From Salminus brasiliensis (Eukaryota > Chordata > Actinopteri > Characiformes > Bryconidae), in assembly GCF_030463535.1 (NCBI RefSeq), contig NC_132891.1, positions 7,403,622 to 7,467,621 of the forward strand: DNA of 64,000 nucleotides, read 5' to 3'. Positions 1-12,069 of the stretch are shown piece after piece; the first letter of the stretch is position 1, and each line of letters begins with the position of its first letter. Under the pieces are notes generated by a model. It was not told where the DNA came from. It saw only the letters and a program-made list of their open reading frames with translations, and ran no database searches. The translations under genes and the position numbers were made by a program.

Positions 1-3000
1 GCTGTCGGGAGCGAGCGCGGCGAACAGCAGCGGCCGCTGGTGGTGAGTAAACTTCAGTCTATCCAGGCAGGGTCCCGAGGGTCTGAGTGGTCAGCTCTGA
101 ACACACACGCCCTGTGTAAAGCAGGTCCAGACACGCTCGTGCTGTTTATGTGCGTTGTTTGTACATGCCATGTACGTGACGTCATACGGACGTTCAGTAT
201 GATCAGTATTAATAAATGCAGCCTATAATTAGGAGAGCATTACAGGGGTAGATGGGGTCCTTTGGGGTGACGAGCCTCTGTCAAATGCTGGGAACGGGAT
301 GTGCGAGAAGCCTGTATTTGTAAGAGTGTGGACTGGTTTACACACGGAAGACCCCCGTTTAGATTCAGAGCTGGTCGATGGAGGCTAAACGTTTCAGACG
401 TTTGTGGGACGTTTTGCATGACTGTGGCTAAATGCTGCTCAGTACGCTTTACGCCTGGCTTTACGCGCGTGAACGGAGGGGAAGGAGAAGCTCTCCTCAA
501 AGCAAATCCACTTAGTTTTACAGTAAAGCCCCCCCGCCCACCTTCTCCATTTCCCATGCGTTCTGACAGCGCGGCTTGAACCCCAGACAACATTTCCCTC
601 GGTCCAATAATGTGGGATAAATTAAATATGGATTTATTTCATTGGCTCCGTTCAGAGCCGCGTTCTCGTAAGGCGCTGCGCGTCCACGATGCTCCAAAAT
701 ACGCGTCCTCGGCAAACGCCTGTATCTGTAACATCTGACTAATCATGTGGAGAGAGTTAACCCCTTCAGCTCTGAGGGTGCATCAGTTCATCACTCCCAT
801 ATACACGAACTACACCATATTTTAATGGTCACTCTTAAAACATTAAAAATGCTACAAAGGGTTATTTGAGCAATGCCATAGAAGATATGAGTAAAGAACT
901 TTATTATTTAAGTATAGCTATTGATTAAAGGGTCTTCAGATTAATAACTCAACAATAAGGTGGTAATAAAGCTTCTATAAATGAGCTGCATGCACTGGCA
1001 ATCAGAACCGCCACTCAGTGGCCTCAATCCTGCAGTCAAATGTTAGGTCAATGGCAGTCCCTAGATCTAAATGAACACCTACAGCAGTGATTTAACCTCT
1101 TAAACCATGTGCGTTCACCCTCATAACTACATTACTGTCACAGTAACAGCAATTTCACAAACCCTAGAGCAGAACCCTGTGGGACTCATGCAAAATGTGC
1201 TAAATTTACCATATAATTCACAGTGGTTTCTGCTTTAGGACCTATAAGCGAATAATAAAGCTAGGGTTCAATGTGTTGAGTCCGTCTAGGCTTTATTTGA
1301 ACTGTAAGACTGAATCAACCTCTAGTGGTTGGGCTGTGTGTAAGGCAAGATATGTTTTAAATGCGTTATGAAATACAGTATCGGTCTTAATAATGGTCCT
1401 GCACCACAAGCACATTAAAGGCGCGGCCAGTTGACTTGAGTTTGTTTTAAAAATCGAGCAGTGTAACAAAATGAGATGTTGAGAACGACACGAAAAGTAG
1501 TCACAGGCCTTTAATAAGCTATTTTTGTGAAAGGTCTTCGGTCTCACTGGATGTGACTGATAGGTAGGATCTAACACTGGCTCTTCTCCAGCCACATCTG
1601 ACTTCACAGGCTCTGCTGTCTATAATTACGACCTGCTGTTAAAACAACATCAGCTATAAGGCCAGGGTTAACATGAAGTTTCCTACTTTAGGTGAAATTA
1701 GGTAATGTTTCTTCTGCTCTTCTTGGTTGGGATGGTGAACTGTGAGCTGATCATTAGAGTTAGAGTAGGCCTGTGTTCCCTCAGGGAGTGAAAATGTAAG
1801 CGGATGAACATCCACTCTTAGTTCTTGCCAAAATGAGAAGACATTAGAGGACACTCTTTGGAGCGATGACTTAGAAGAACCACTTTTGTCTCCTTACCGA
1901 ATCTTTCAAATGAGTCTGTTAAAAACCAATCCACCTGAAAGCTTCTCCGGCTATTCTGCCAACACACTTTGGTGCCCTTGGGTGTTTAAGAGTGTACTCT
2001 ATCTATTTAATGCTGTGATCCATCTTAAGGTTCTGCATGGTCACTCGACATCCAACATACTCAACACATGAGGTCACACAAGGTCACCCTCCTGTCCTCT
2101 TTTTCCTCTGTTAGGGGCATTGTGAATGTTGCATCTTCTGCCAACCTCCTCACCAACACCAAAAATGTGCAGTTGGCGCTGGACCCCAGCCTGTCTTTGC
2201 TGAGTCGCCGCCAGAGGAGGTTGATCCGGCAGAACCCCGGCATTCTGCACGCCATCGCAGCCGGCCTGCACACGGCCATGAAGGAGTGCAAGTGGCAGTT
2301 CCGCAACCGCCGCTGGAACTGTCCCACCTCACACTCTCCTACTGTCTTCGGCAAGATCGTCAACAGAGGTGAGCTGATCTCGTATGTCAGTCAGTGTTCT
2401 GGGGTGATGGACTAATTTCACTGATCCTTAAAAGGCACTTTGGCTCACTAAGAAGCCACTGAATAGATGGTCATTTAAAGTACCTTTTTGTGTCGCTTCC
2501 TAAAGATTTTAAGATCCGACATATGTAAGGTTCACTTTATCCAAGCTAAGCTCAGAATGAATAAGATCAGTGATACGAAGGTGAGGAATTGAAGGTCAAG
2601 GAGTTAACATAAGCCTACCTTGCATTTGAGAGCCTTAGGTCTGGGTCAGTGCAGCAGGACCTAACTGCAAGACAGGCCTTTGCTAAATGATTTATACCTT
2701 TAAAAGCAGGCATGGCTGGGAATTCCTGAAGAACATTGTGGCTGTTGTTTGTCAGGTTGCCGAGAGACAGCGTTTGTGTTCGCCATCACGAGTGCAGGGG
2801 TGACCCATGCCGTGGCCCGGTCCTGCTCTGAAGGCTCCATCGAGACCTGCACCTGCGACTACAGGCGCCGGGGACCTGGCGGGCCGGACTGGCACTGGGG
2901 GGGCTGCAGTGATAACGTTGACTTCGGCAGGGTGTTCGGACGAGAGTTTGTGGACTCCAGCGAGAGAGGCCGAGACCTGCGATACCTCACTAATCTACAC

Positions 3001-5317
3001 AACAACGAGGCGGGGAGAATAGTAAGAGACCCTATAAGTGACTGATAAAACAGCCTACTAATTCAGACTTGCAGGCTATGTTTAAGAAGCTTAAAAATGT
3101 GATATTTCTGATATTTGTTAACTCTAGGCTCACTGCTCAGGTCATGAATCTAAAGATTTTTGATTCGGCTGTTAATCCTAAAACTTTCTGTTCCGTAGCT
3201 ACTATGATTTATTTGGTAATAGCTGGTAAAGACTGAGGCATGGCGAATTATTCTGAACCTGCCAACAGCTCTAACAGACCAACTTCAATTCAGGAAAGCT
3301 TGTTACCCACTTAAAGGCATAGTTTGGTGAAAATTCAACTAAACATGATTCATAACTGACCCCAGATGCAGTCATCTCATCTCTGTCAATGCATGCCCAA
3401 AAAAATCAGTCTGGTTCAGAACAGAGTTTCATGTACATTAGTCTATATAAACAAAACATTCACTTATCTGCAGAGCTGAACGGAGCCCCAGTGCTTAGCT
3501 TAAACATTTAAACAAAGCCTATTCATTTCCCTGTAACTAAACAGTTTGTGTTTATAGATTTCTGAATTAAATACATTATGATTTTGATGTATTTACCAAT
3601 AAAAGAATGCTGACCATTGCAGTGTCAGAACTGTTAGCCTAGCATCTTCTGATGCAAACTAAATAAGATATTAAACATGTCATGGATGATCAACCGCATC
3701 TGGGTTAAGTGATAAATTATGTTAATTAGAATTTTTTTCCCAAGCGGTTCCGTTAAGTTTGTGACTCCATCGGCTTACTCATTAGTGGCTTGGACTTGAA
3801 TTTCTGTAAAACTGCTTTGTAATCTGTTGTAAACAAAAAAAAAGACCTACAGAAATAAAAATAGATTTAATTATTATAATAAAAGACTGACTTGTAACAC
3901 AGACTTGCAAACTCTGTTTAAGACAATGATTAATAACAGGATTTGAATGTTTGCTTAACCCCTTAATGCCCATTTTAATCTTAACTACTAGGAAACTATG
4001 TAATGCCACGGAGTCAGAAGAGTGAGGAATGGAAAGTTGGGTCATGTAGACCTCTTATATCCCTTAAAAAAGGCTTCTTACAAGGTTGCTTTAGTTACGG
4101 CAGTGGTTCTATATATAATATATAGATATATGTTTTGTAATACTGCATCGATTGTCACATAGAAAGATGTGGACTTTTCATTAATTTGATATAAAGAATA
4201 ATGTTAACAATAAATTTGATTGAAAAAAAAAAAAGCCAAATGTTGTCTAAATATTGTAACTCCTGTATGGTGATTTGCGTTGTATCTCCAAGTTCTGATA
4301 CACATTGTATCACTTATTATCCAGTAAATATTTTCAATTATTCTGTAACTGCTATGAAGTTAATATGTAGGCATTCTCAGTCTCAGTGTTAAAGGCCCTT
4401 CACTGATCTAGAAAATATACATAAGGGGATAAGAAAATTAAGATGTTTTGTAATACTGTGTTGATTCTCAATATAGACAATTAATTCATCTAAAAATGTG
4501 CAAAGTTGTAAAATAAAGGATAAATTTAATTTAAAAAAAATGCAATATCACCTTGCTTATAGAATCACAATGTATTGAATCTTAACACAAGTATTGTGAT
4601 AAATTCTGTATCGCCTGATCATGATATGTATTGCATCACTTATTATTCAGTAATTAGCCTAAAGTTAAGTCTTATTATCAAGGAAATAGTCTACATTATT
4701 CTGAAGTTAATATGTAAGTGTTATTCTCTGTGTATATCCAGGGTCCTTCAACCTGAAGGTGTTAAAGGCTTCTCACTGATCTGGGTGAATCTCATTTCTC
4801 TCTTATTTTCTCTGGTTTCCTCCAGACTGTTGCCTCAGAAATGCGCCAGGAGTGTAAGTGTCATGGCATGTCGGGCTCCTGCACTGTGCGCACCTGCTGG
4901 ATGCGGCTGCCCAGCTTCAGAGCGGTCGGGGACGTCCTGAAGGATCGCTTCGACGGAGCCTCCAGAGTGGTGTATGCCAACAAAGGCAGCAACCGGGCAT
5001 CCCACCGGGCTGACCCCCGCCACCTGCAGCCAGAGAATCCAGCACACAAGCTGCCGTCCACCCGAGACCTGGTCTACTTTGAAAAGTCACCCAATTTTTG
5101 CTCCTACAACGGCAAAACGGGCACACTGGGCACATCGGGACGCACCTGCAACAGCTCGTCTCCAGCGCTGGATGGTTGCGAGCTGCTGTGTTGTGGGCGG
5201 GGCTATAAGACTCATATCGAGAAGGTGACGGAGAGATGCCACTGCACTTTCCACTGGTGCTGCCACGTCAGCTGCCTTAACTGCACCAGCACACAGACTC
5301 TACACCAGTGTTTATGA
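1..5317 (+). CDS. wnt1: Wnt1 secreted signalling protein, 5' partial, four exons
   Basis: Coding exons are 1..42 (partial, codons start at base 2), 2115..2368, 2756..3021 and 4826..5317; all introns are GT-AG and phases match. They give 350 residues plus stop, against about 370 in vertebrate Wnt1, so about 20 signal-peptide residues lie left of the window. Wnt1 is a lipid-modified secreted ligand for Frizzled/LRP5/6 that drives beta-catenin signalling, classically at the midbrain-hindbrain boundary and dorsal neural tube. Visible hallmarks are the RQNPGIL and RNRRWNCP blocks in exon 2, the [10 protein letters not shown] block in exon 3, and in exon 4 [10 protein letters not shown], whose serine is the Porcupine palmitoylation site. 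The C-terminal cysteine-rich domain ends HQCL. The residue before CTFHWCC is His, where human has Asn, so that N-glycosylation site is absent. Exon 3 ends ...NEAGRI and exon 4 begins TVASEMRQ. Identification is from family knowledge and is close to certain. Confidence 0.97.
43..2114 (+). other. wnt1 intron 1, no gene seen
   Basis: This is a 2.07 kb intron with donor GTGAGT directly after base 42 and acceptor TTAG at 2111-2114. It is mostly AT-rich. A somewhat GC-richer stretch lies at about 300-700. Short open frames on either strand show no recognisable domain. No simple or interspersed repeat stands out by eye. Confidence 0.6.
4131..4790 (+). repeat. Diverged tandem duplication in wnt1 intron 3
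   Basis: Two neighbouring AT-rich segments, about 4131-4400 and 4443-4770, share ordered blocks. Both begin with ATGTTTTGTAATACTG, both carry a TTGTATCACTTATTATCCAG-like block (around 4303 and 4631), both have a GAAGTTAATATGTA block, and both end near TTAAAGGC...TCACTGATCT. The second copy runs up to the exon 4 acceptor region. It looks like an old local duplication with indels. No coding content is seen in it. Confidence 0.55.
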
Positions 5318-5920
5318 GAGAAGGAATAGAGGGCAGCGTTCCTGCCATAATCAAAACGGGCATGAACTGGAATGGGACAGCTGGCCAGTGGGTCACTGGT
5401 GTATTTCCAGGTTACAGTTTGTATATACTGGAGAGAAATATTTTTTTAGGATTTTTGTCAAAACAGGAGCGAGAAACTGACAGAAACATGATGATCAGGA
5501 TTAAGAAAAGTAAGTAAGTGAGTGCATGAGTGACGGTGCATCTGCCAAGAAATGTGGGATATCTCATTTGATCAGATGAACAGAGCTGTCAGTAAACATG
5601 TACTGTGAGAAAACTCTTAAAGGAGTACTCCACAAAGTTACAACCTGATGTACAACCTTGCATCTTTAGTATACTGCTGATTATCATGGGCAATAATTCT
5701 GTCATGCATCCCTGTAAATTCTGTACTGCAAACATGCTAATGATAGAAACATATGGGCAGATGCAGAAACCCCTTCCCACACTGGTTGTGTAACATACAA
5801 AGTTTTTACAGAGATGTTACTGCCATTGATAACTGATCATATCACCCTTGCCATAACTAAATTCCACACATCTAAAGCATCCATATTTTAAAAATAAATT
5901 ATAATGAATAACAATTATAA
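5318..5920 (+). other. wnt1: wnt1 3'UTR, proximal part, with candidate polyA signal
   Basis: Non-coding sequence follows the wnt1 stop codon. The first canonical AATAAA on the plus strand is at 5893-5898, so a short 3'UTR of about 600 bases is possible. A second candidate end lies at about 8.6 kb (separate entry). Which site is used cannot be told from sequence alone. Confidence 0.45.
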
Positions 5921-7072
5921 TTATTAATCATAAATTTCATGTCATTGTTGATATTTCCATGGAGCAATTGAAACTATAATGGCCCAAAATCACATGGAAT
6001 GAAATACTGCCACATTACCATCCATTACAAATTAATAATGATTTTCCTCCTCCTGTAAAATTGAGGTTTATATAAAATATGAGATTTTTGCCTAACAGCA
6101 ACAATACTGCAGTAGCTAGACTTTAAGTTGGAAAACAGTGGAGTGCTCTTTTAAGGTTCATGCATGTGTATGAAACTCTCTGTTTGGAGGGTTTACTCCA
6201 TTATACTACTAGAGATGGACGCAGTGCAGCGTTCATCTAATTCAGTTAGATGATATTGTGACCACTGCACACTGCTATTCACTATGGTGCGGTATATAGC
6301 GAATCGCTGAGAGGGATCCAGTCCAAAAATACTTATGGATTTTGAGGCCAGAACCACCAATCCGAAGGTTCTGCCATCTCCTCCCTCTCCTGGTGTCCGA
6401 TTCTCTGCGGAGCAGGAAACTGGAGAGCAGGAACTGGACGCAAAGTCTGACAGATGTTCCTGCGGCCAGGGAACCACAAGCATGTTCTCTCATAAACTGG
6501 GGAAAAAAAGGTCCTACAAGAGGAGGGTTATTTAAAATATCAGTGTGTTGTTTTCTTTAGCTACAGTTCTACTTTTCTCACCAAGCAGAGGGGAAAAAAC
6601 GAAAAGGCTGCATGATGTACAGTATCTCAAAAATGGGATGTGCCGTCCTTCCCCGAATTCTGTGCAGTGGAATCCTGGACCATGCCCAAAGCTCGTATGA
6701 TTTCCCACTCAAACTCATCCTACTTCCCGGCGTTGCTTACACTCTTCTGTCTTTCTCCACCGCCATTCACTAACGTGTGGTCTACCGCACAGTGGCACTG
6801 ATAGACAGTGATTGGAAACAACTATTAGGGAAAAGACAAAAAAAAAATCCTTTTAAAATGAATGAATGTAGTGCTGAAACACTGACAAGAGACACTTGTT
6901 CATTGATTCGCTTCTTGCTGGTGTTTGGAAAAGCACAAAATATCTGTACACAGAGAGCGGCAAAGGCCAGTAGTCAGCATCCTGGACAAAGAGATGCAGA
7001 TTTAAATGTGTGCATCAGTTCCACATGAATGGAGCGTAACACACCAACACTGTGCCACTGTTTTTAAGTGAT

Positions 7073-7662
7073 ATTGTCGCTGTCGTTCAAAAATCTCCAT
7101 TTTTGCCGTTTTTAATTTTTTGACATAATGTGAATCTGACAGTCATTCTTTTCCATCAGCACCCGGAGTCAGAGAGAGCACAATTGGCCTTGCTCTCTCA
7201 GAGGTGGGTTGATGGCACTTCCTCCCTACATCACTCCTGGTGTGATGCTGATCAGCACAGTCATCTGTTGTATCGGAGCTGGGGAGCAACGTTTTCCTTC
7301 AAGTGCACTGGTTACCTAGCAATGCTGCATCAGCAGCAGTTCCAAAAGAGACGGTGGCTGGCTTCACATATGTCGGAGGAGACATGTGATAGTCTTTGCC
7401 ATCCTAGTGTTTAGGGCATTGCTAGTGATATGGGGAGTCCATATGAATGGGGATTGGGTAACTGGATATTCAAATTGGGTAGAAAAGTGGGGTAATTTTT
7501 TTTTTATTTCATGATGAATAAACCAATGGAAATGCTCCAACATGACCTGAAAATAATGTCTTTTTACCCTGACTTACATTGAAAGTTAATTTTTTTTTTT
7601 TTACTTCTCCTGTTAAGCTGCCATTTTGGAGATACAAGAGTTTTGCATGACAGTGACAACAT
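7073..7662 (+). mobile_element. MITE family A, copy interrupted by a second repeat
   Basis: The left end reads TTGTCGCTGTCG...AAATCTCCATTTTTGCCG. The right end reads GCCATTTTGGAGATACAAG...TTGCATGACAGTGACAAC, which is an imperfect reverse complement, so the element has terminal inverted repeats of about 40 bp. The core contains GACATAATGTGAATCTGACAG and CATGATGAATAAACCAATGG. About 340 bp of foreign sequence (7155-7500) splits the core. Related copies occur elsewhere in this window. No transposase is encoded. Confidence 0.6.
7155..7500 (+). mobile_element. Interspersed repeat nested in MITE family A
   Basis: This block interrupts the family A core between TTCTTTTC and TTCATGATGAAT. It contains segments such as GGCTTCACATATGTCGGAGG and a GGGTAACTGGATATTCAAATT-like tail. 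I associate these with a dispersed SINE-like or non-autonomous repeat of otophysan fish; that link is from memory and unverified. A 94-codon open frame across it has no recognised product. Confidence 0.4.
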
Positions 7663-7792
7663 GTATCTTGTGTTTAAACGAGGCTTAGGTCAAAATCAAG
7701 TCAATTAAATGACTTGCTACCTTTTCAGCATGGCACAGGGAACCTAGGGTACCACATTTCACACATGAGTGGAAAAACAGTGTAAACTAAAT

Positions 7793-8036
7793 ACTGTCGC
7801 TGTCTCTGCAAAACCTTGCATCTCCAAAATGGCAACTTTCAAAAAAAAAAAAAAAAAAACTAAAGAACCTTTTAACTTTCAATAAAAATCAATGTAAAAA
7901 TATTTTATTCCAGGTCAGTCTGGAATATGCATCACATGCATCACATAATTTGGACAACTGCCAGATACACATTATGTTTAAAAGTGAAAACCAGCAAAAA
8001 TGGAGATAGAAGGTTTTTGTCGTAGTGGCGATGATG
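7793..8036 (-). mobile_element. MITE family A, inverted short copy
   Basis: It begins CTGTCGCTGTCTCTGC...CATCTCCAAAATGGC and ends AAAATGGAGATAGAAGG...TCGTAGTGGCGAT, forming terminal inverted repeats. The interior (TTTATTCCAGGTCAG) is the reverse complement of the TGACTTGGAATAAA core in other copies. It lies only 130 bp from the preceding copy in opposite orientation. Confidence 0.55.
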
Positions 8037-8280
8037 TGATGGTATGTGTAAAGATAATCTTGTAAATTCCCTACTACCTAATCCATACTAATCCATACTG
8101 AAACTGTTCTGTATATCAGCTGACATAACCAAAATGATGTAAATACTATACATAGATAAATATATATTTATGCTGTCAGAACCTGCAAATGACCTAATCG
8201 AAATGTAGAGTGAAACAAAGCTATTGTCATTTGCAAACATGTTTTTTGGTTGTTTGTTTGTTTATTTTTTTCTCATTCAG

Positions 8281-8625
8281 GTGTGCGCTGTTGTATAAAA
8301 GATCATGGATGAATGTGGCCTATACATTTCACTGGTCACTTCATCCTGAATGGGACCAAATATACAGCAGAGGCACGGCAGCCCTGAGAAACGCTTCGTT
8401 TGCTCGTCTCTGAAAACCTATGTTTTACATGCACTGAACATCACGTTTTTTTTGTGTGAATAGAAATATTTATTACTGTATGACGGACTTGATAGAGGGG
8501 GGCCGTGAGAGAGTATTTTCAGTATTAGGACTTATGGTCAAGGTTTAAGGTTTAGAAATGCATTCGTGTTGTCTTTAAATAGTGTCATAGGAAGAAAATA
8601 AAGTTTCTATTTTCAAGTACCATCG
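8281..8625 (+). other. Candidate terminal exon or distal 3'UTR with polyA signal
   Basis: A long pyrimidine tract ending CTCATTCAG at 8272-8280 looks like a splice acceptor. Downstream is non-repetitive sequence with AU-rich motifs (AAATATTTATTA) and an AATAAA at 8597-8602, followed by a T-rich, then GU-containing stretch. It could be the distal end of a long wnt1 3'UTR, a spliced 3'UTR exon, or a separate non-coding transcript. No protein is recognised. Confidence 0.35.
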
Positions 8626-8799
8626 TGTCTTCTCTTCACAAAAACAAGGTTTTAAATGAAATGCCAGATTCTATTAATCATAGTGCACTCAGATACCACA
8701 ATACATTCTCATCAGCTCCGCCTCACTGACCATCTGTCACTCACATCCTGTAACAAAAACATGGCATAACATGACACAAGTGCTCTCATTAAGCTATAA

Positions 8800-9190
8800 G
8801 TCAACACTGTGAGTGCGCCAGTCTATCAGTCGCTGCTGCTGAAAGCAGGCCGGCCCCGCCCGGGGAATCCAGAATCCACAGCAACCGCAGGGGCGGCATG
8901 AGCAGTGCCATAACACAGCGTCCAGTCTATATGTTTTTACAACACCAAAGGTTTTGCTTCATTTACTTAATGTCGGAAAAAAATAAAGAAATAGTAAAAG
9001 AAATAATGACAGGCTGTTTTTTCCCCCCTCCATCCGACTGGAAGGCCAGCGTGACCACAGGAGTTTGGACACATTCCGGTTCTCTTTCTTAGGCCGACGA
9101 AGGCGCAGTGGTGGGCTACCGAGGGTCAGCCAGCCAGAGCACAGCAAAGCCACATTGAGGGAGAGGACGAGAAAGCAAGAGAGAGAGACT
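8800..9190. other. GC-richer non-repetitive block downstream of wnt1
   Basis: Around 8815-8910 and 9040-9180 the composition rises well above the AT-rich surroundings, including GGCCGGCCCCGCCCGG. No exon or repeat is identified. It may be regulatory; that is inference from composition and position only. From here to about 9900 I see nothing else recognisable. Confidence 0.25.
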
Positions 9191-9914
9191 ATGCATAGTG
9201 CAAAACTATGCCCTATTCACTATACAGCGGGACTGTCAACATTGATTAGATTAATATTCGAGGAATCTACTGACAGCTTTGGCAGAGTGTTAGAAAAAGG
9301 CCAGGCAATACAAAATGGCCATAAGTGGACAAAAACAAACCAAGGACAACCTTCCAAAAATTCCAAAATAATGCACTGGAAAGCAATAAACAAGGAGGCC
9401 TTTAAAAACACTTCATTAAAATGTATAAAAATGCTTTGCAGCAAACAATGCATATTAGAGGATCTGTGTCTTTCTGTAATAGAAAGGGCAAATTTAAAAT
9501 ACACATTATCAGAGTCAATCTGCTAGTCAATCTGCAGACACATTATCAATCTGCTAATGAAACACTGCTGATTCTTTAAGAACATAGATTTTAATTTCAA
9601 TAATTCATCTGTAATTTATAGCATAACCAAGTAAGCATGGCAACCCAACTACACAATGCACTGTTTGTGAATCCATCATTTGGCAGTGTTCAGTGTCCTT
9701 CAAAACACAGTAGAGAATTACAGAAACTTTAGAACTGACTCTAACAATCTCCAATGCACAGCAACAGGAAGAAAGGATGTAGACACAGAATACCCATAAC
9801 ACAGTGCTGCTCTTTTTTGCCTATATCCTCTTGTCATTGATACATTGACATGTTGTTTTCGGGTTTCTCCATTTTCCAATATTTTTGATAGATCATTTTA
9901 TCCATGGTACATTA

Positions 9915-10396
9915 CATGTCCAAATTGTGTGGACATCCCTTCTAATAAATGCATTCAGCTACTTTAGGTTGCACCCACTGCTCACACAGATATGTATATG
10001 CATACACATACACACAGTGTCTAGTCCGTGGACTCCTAGTGAAGTATTAGTAATAGAATAGGACTCTCTGGAGCAGATAAACACAAACCTATTGGCACCA
10101 TGTCTAATGCCAGGCTAGAGGGGTATAAAGCCCCCCGGCACTGAGCTGTGGAGCAGTGGAACTGTGTTTTCTGGAATGATGGTTGTTGCTCCATGCAATA
10201 CTTTTGGGATGAGTTGGGGAGTTGGGGATTGTCATTGCTTGCAATCAAATCCAAGTTTAGAAAGCCTCCCCTGGACAGTTACTTTAACAAAAGCAGGAGT
10301 TGAAGTTGGATGGTTAATTATTTGTTAATATCCTTGATTTAGGAAGAAGGCATGAATGAGCAGTGTGCCAATACTTTCAGGCACATAGTGTATAAT
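9915..10396 (-). mobile_element. MITE family B copy
   Basis: It starts near CATGTCCAAATTGTGTGGACAT and ends near GCAGTGTGCCAATACTTTCA, with core blocks GGCACCATGTCTAATGCCAG, GTGGAGCAGTGGAACTGTG and ATACTTTTGGGATGAGTTGG. The reverse complement of this core recurs at 14.5 kb, 33.4 kb and 37.9 kb. It is non-coding, about 480 bp, with termini of the type TGTCCAAAAGTTTG. Confidence 0.6.
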
Positions 10397-11940
10397 ACTC
10401 ATAACAAAGCGGGTTCCCTGTTGCAAAGCAGCGTGTTGTTGGTTTCTGCAGCATTTCTTGTCCTACCCTGTTTTTATCTGTCTCATCTGTGTCTAGCCTG
10501 TAGCCCCGCCCTCTCATCATTGCTCCCAGGTGTTTCTTGTTAGTTCTTGCTATTTTAAAACCCCTTTCCTGGTCTAATCACTTTGTCTTGTGTTTTCCAA
10601 TGTGGCTGTCTATTCTTGGTTTGTACTTTATTTGTCCCTTTGTAGATTTCTTTTTCGAGTTTATTACTCCTCTTCAGCTTCTTTTGGTATTTTGTCACTT
10701 TTACCATGGATACTGAGCAGTTTATGAACTTGGTAAAGTCTGATGTCAGAAAAACTAGCCTGAAGCCTCATCGCCTCACAACAGGACCTTATAGCTGTGG
10801 TCTATGTGATTAGCTTGGTGCTTTTGAACGTTTTCTTTCAGGAAATGTGTTTTCTGGCTTATTAGTTTTTACAAGCTTGCTGTGGTGTAATTCTAAGAGA
10901 AGCAAATGTACCGAAACAATCACAATACACTATGAATGTGATATCGAATTTTATCCATATTGGTCAGCTCTAACATACTTCATACACACAAACACACACA
11001 CCTTTACTGGAAAGCCCAGTATGAGATGACTCATAATGTTACATATAATTATATAACTGTTATCATTAATTATATAATTAAAATGGTCACATAATGTTAC
11101 ATCTACTGGGGCATGACAATCTCTGATATACATAGTACCTCAGATTTTCCATGGTAGGGAACAGTGATTAGGGCTCAAGATCAAAATGATAACAAAGCAA
11201 AAAAGAGAGTAGTGAAAGAAAGGTCCAGAGAGCATTTATGATACGCCTACAATACATGGAACAATGGGCCAGAGCTGGATGTCCGACAGAGGACGACTGA
11301 CAAGGGGTCATTCAAAGAGTAAGAATCAGTCATTTCACCAGGAATGTGACTCATGCAAAGACATTGTTGTGGTGAAGGTGTGACTTGTTAAAGTACTCAG
11401 ACCTTTAACAAATATTCAAAAGAACCAAGAGGAGATCCCTGAATATGTGCATATGAACAGGATCTGAGAACAGAACCATAAAACGAAACGAGTAACCGAA
11501 AGAATAACGAGTGGAACAACAACACAGCGCTGTGGAGCCACAGAGCAAGAAGCATCTCAAGTCAGACTGCGTAAAGCATAGAACACGATCAAGGAAAGAG
11601 AGGGTGGGAGCGGCGGAGAGGCGAAAAGCCAAGGAGACATGAGCCTAATAATAGACATATCATCTGTCTCTACAATTAAATTTATATATTTTTACAAGCT
11701 GGCCAAGACCGAAATTTATTATTCATTTAACCCCAGACTTAGCATTAAGTACATCCTAATAGCCCTAATTGAAAGGAGGGAAATGATCTGTGAGCTAGCA
11801 AGAATCAAAGCGGTGAGGGCCAAAATGGCAGTCGGGCCTGAGTGGGTTCACCCAAGAGGTTGATGGGTACACGGATATGCTTTGGAAGGCTGGAAGTGCA
11901 CAAATGCAGAGCATTAACGGTGAGTGTGAGGAAAAGAGAT

Positions 11941-11977
11941 GATGGTGGTGGTGGTGGTGGTGGGGGGGGGGGGGGGT
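11941..11977 (+). repeat. (GGT)n followed by poly-G tract
   Basis: About seven GGT units run directly into a G homopolymer of about 13 bases. It can give polyproline or polyhistidine frames on the minus strand, but these are not genes. The tract is a potential G-quadruplex former. Confidence 0.8.
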
Positions 11978-12069
11978 GTAGAGGGATAAGAGAGTAAAAT
12001 AAGGCGGCATTCCCAGGCACTGGAGGATTGAGGGAGGTGGTGGAGGGGGTACTGTCATTGTGGGAGTGC

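Noticed and set aside
2061-2363. Antisense 100-codon frame over wnt1 exon 2
   Set aside because: Shadow of the conserved Wnt1 exon on the plus strand.
9065-9526. Plus-strand 153-codon frame
   Set aside because: Low-complexity start and no domain or homology that I recognise; no promoter or polyA context.
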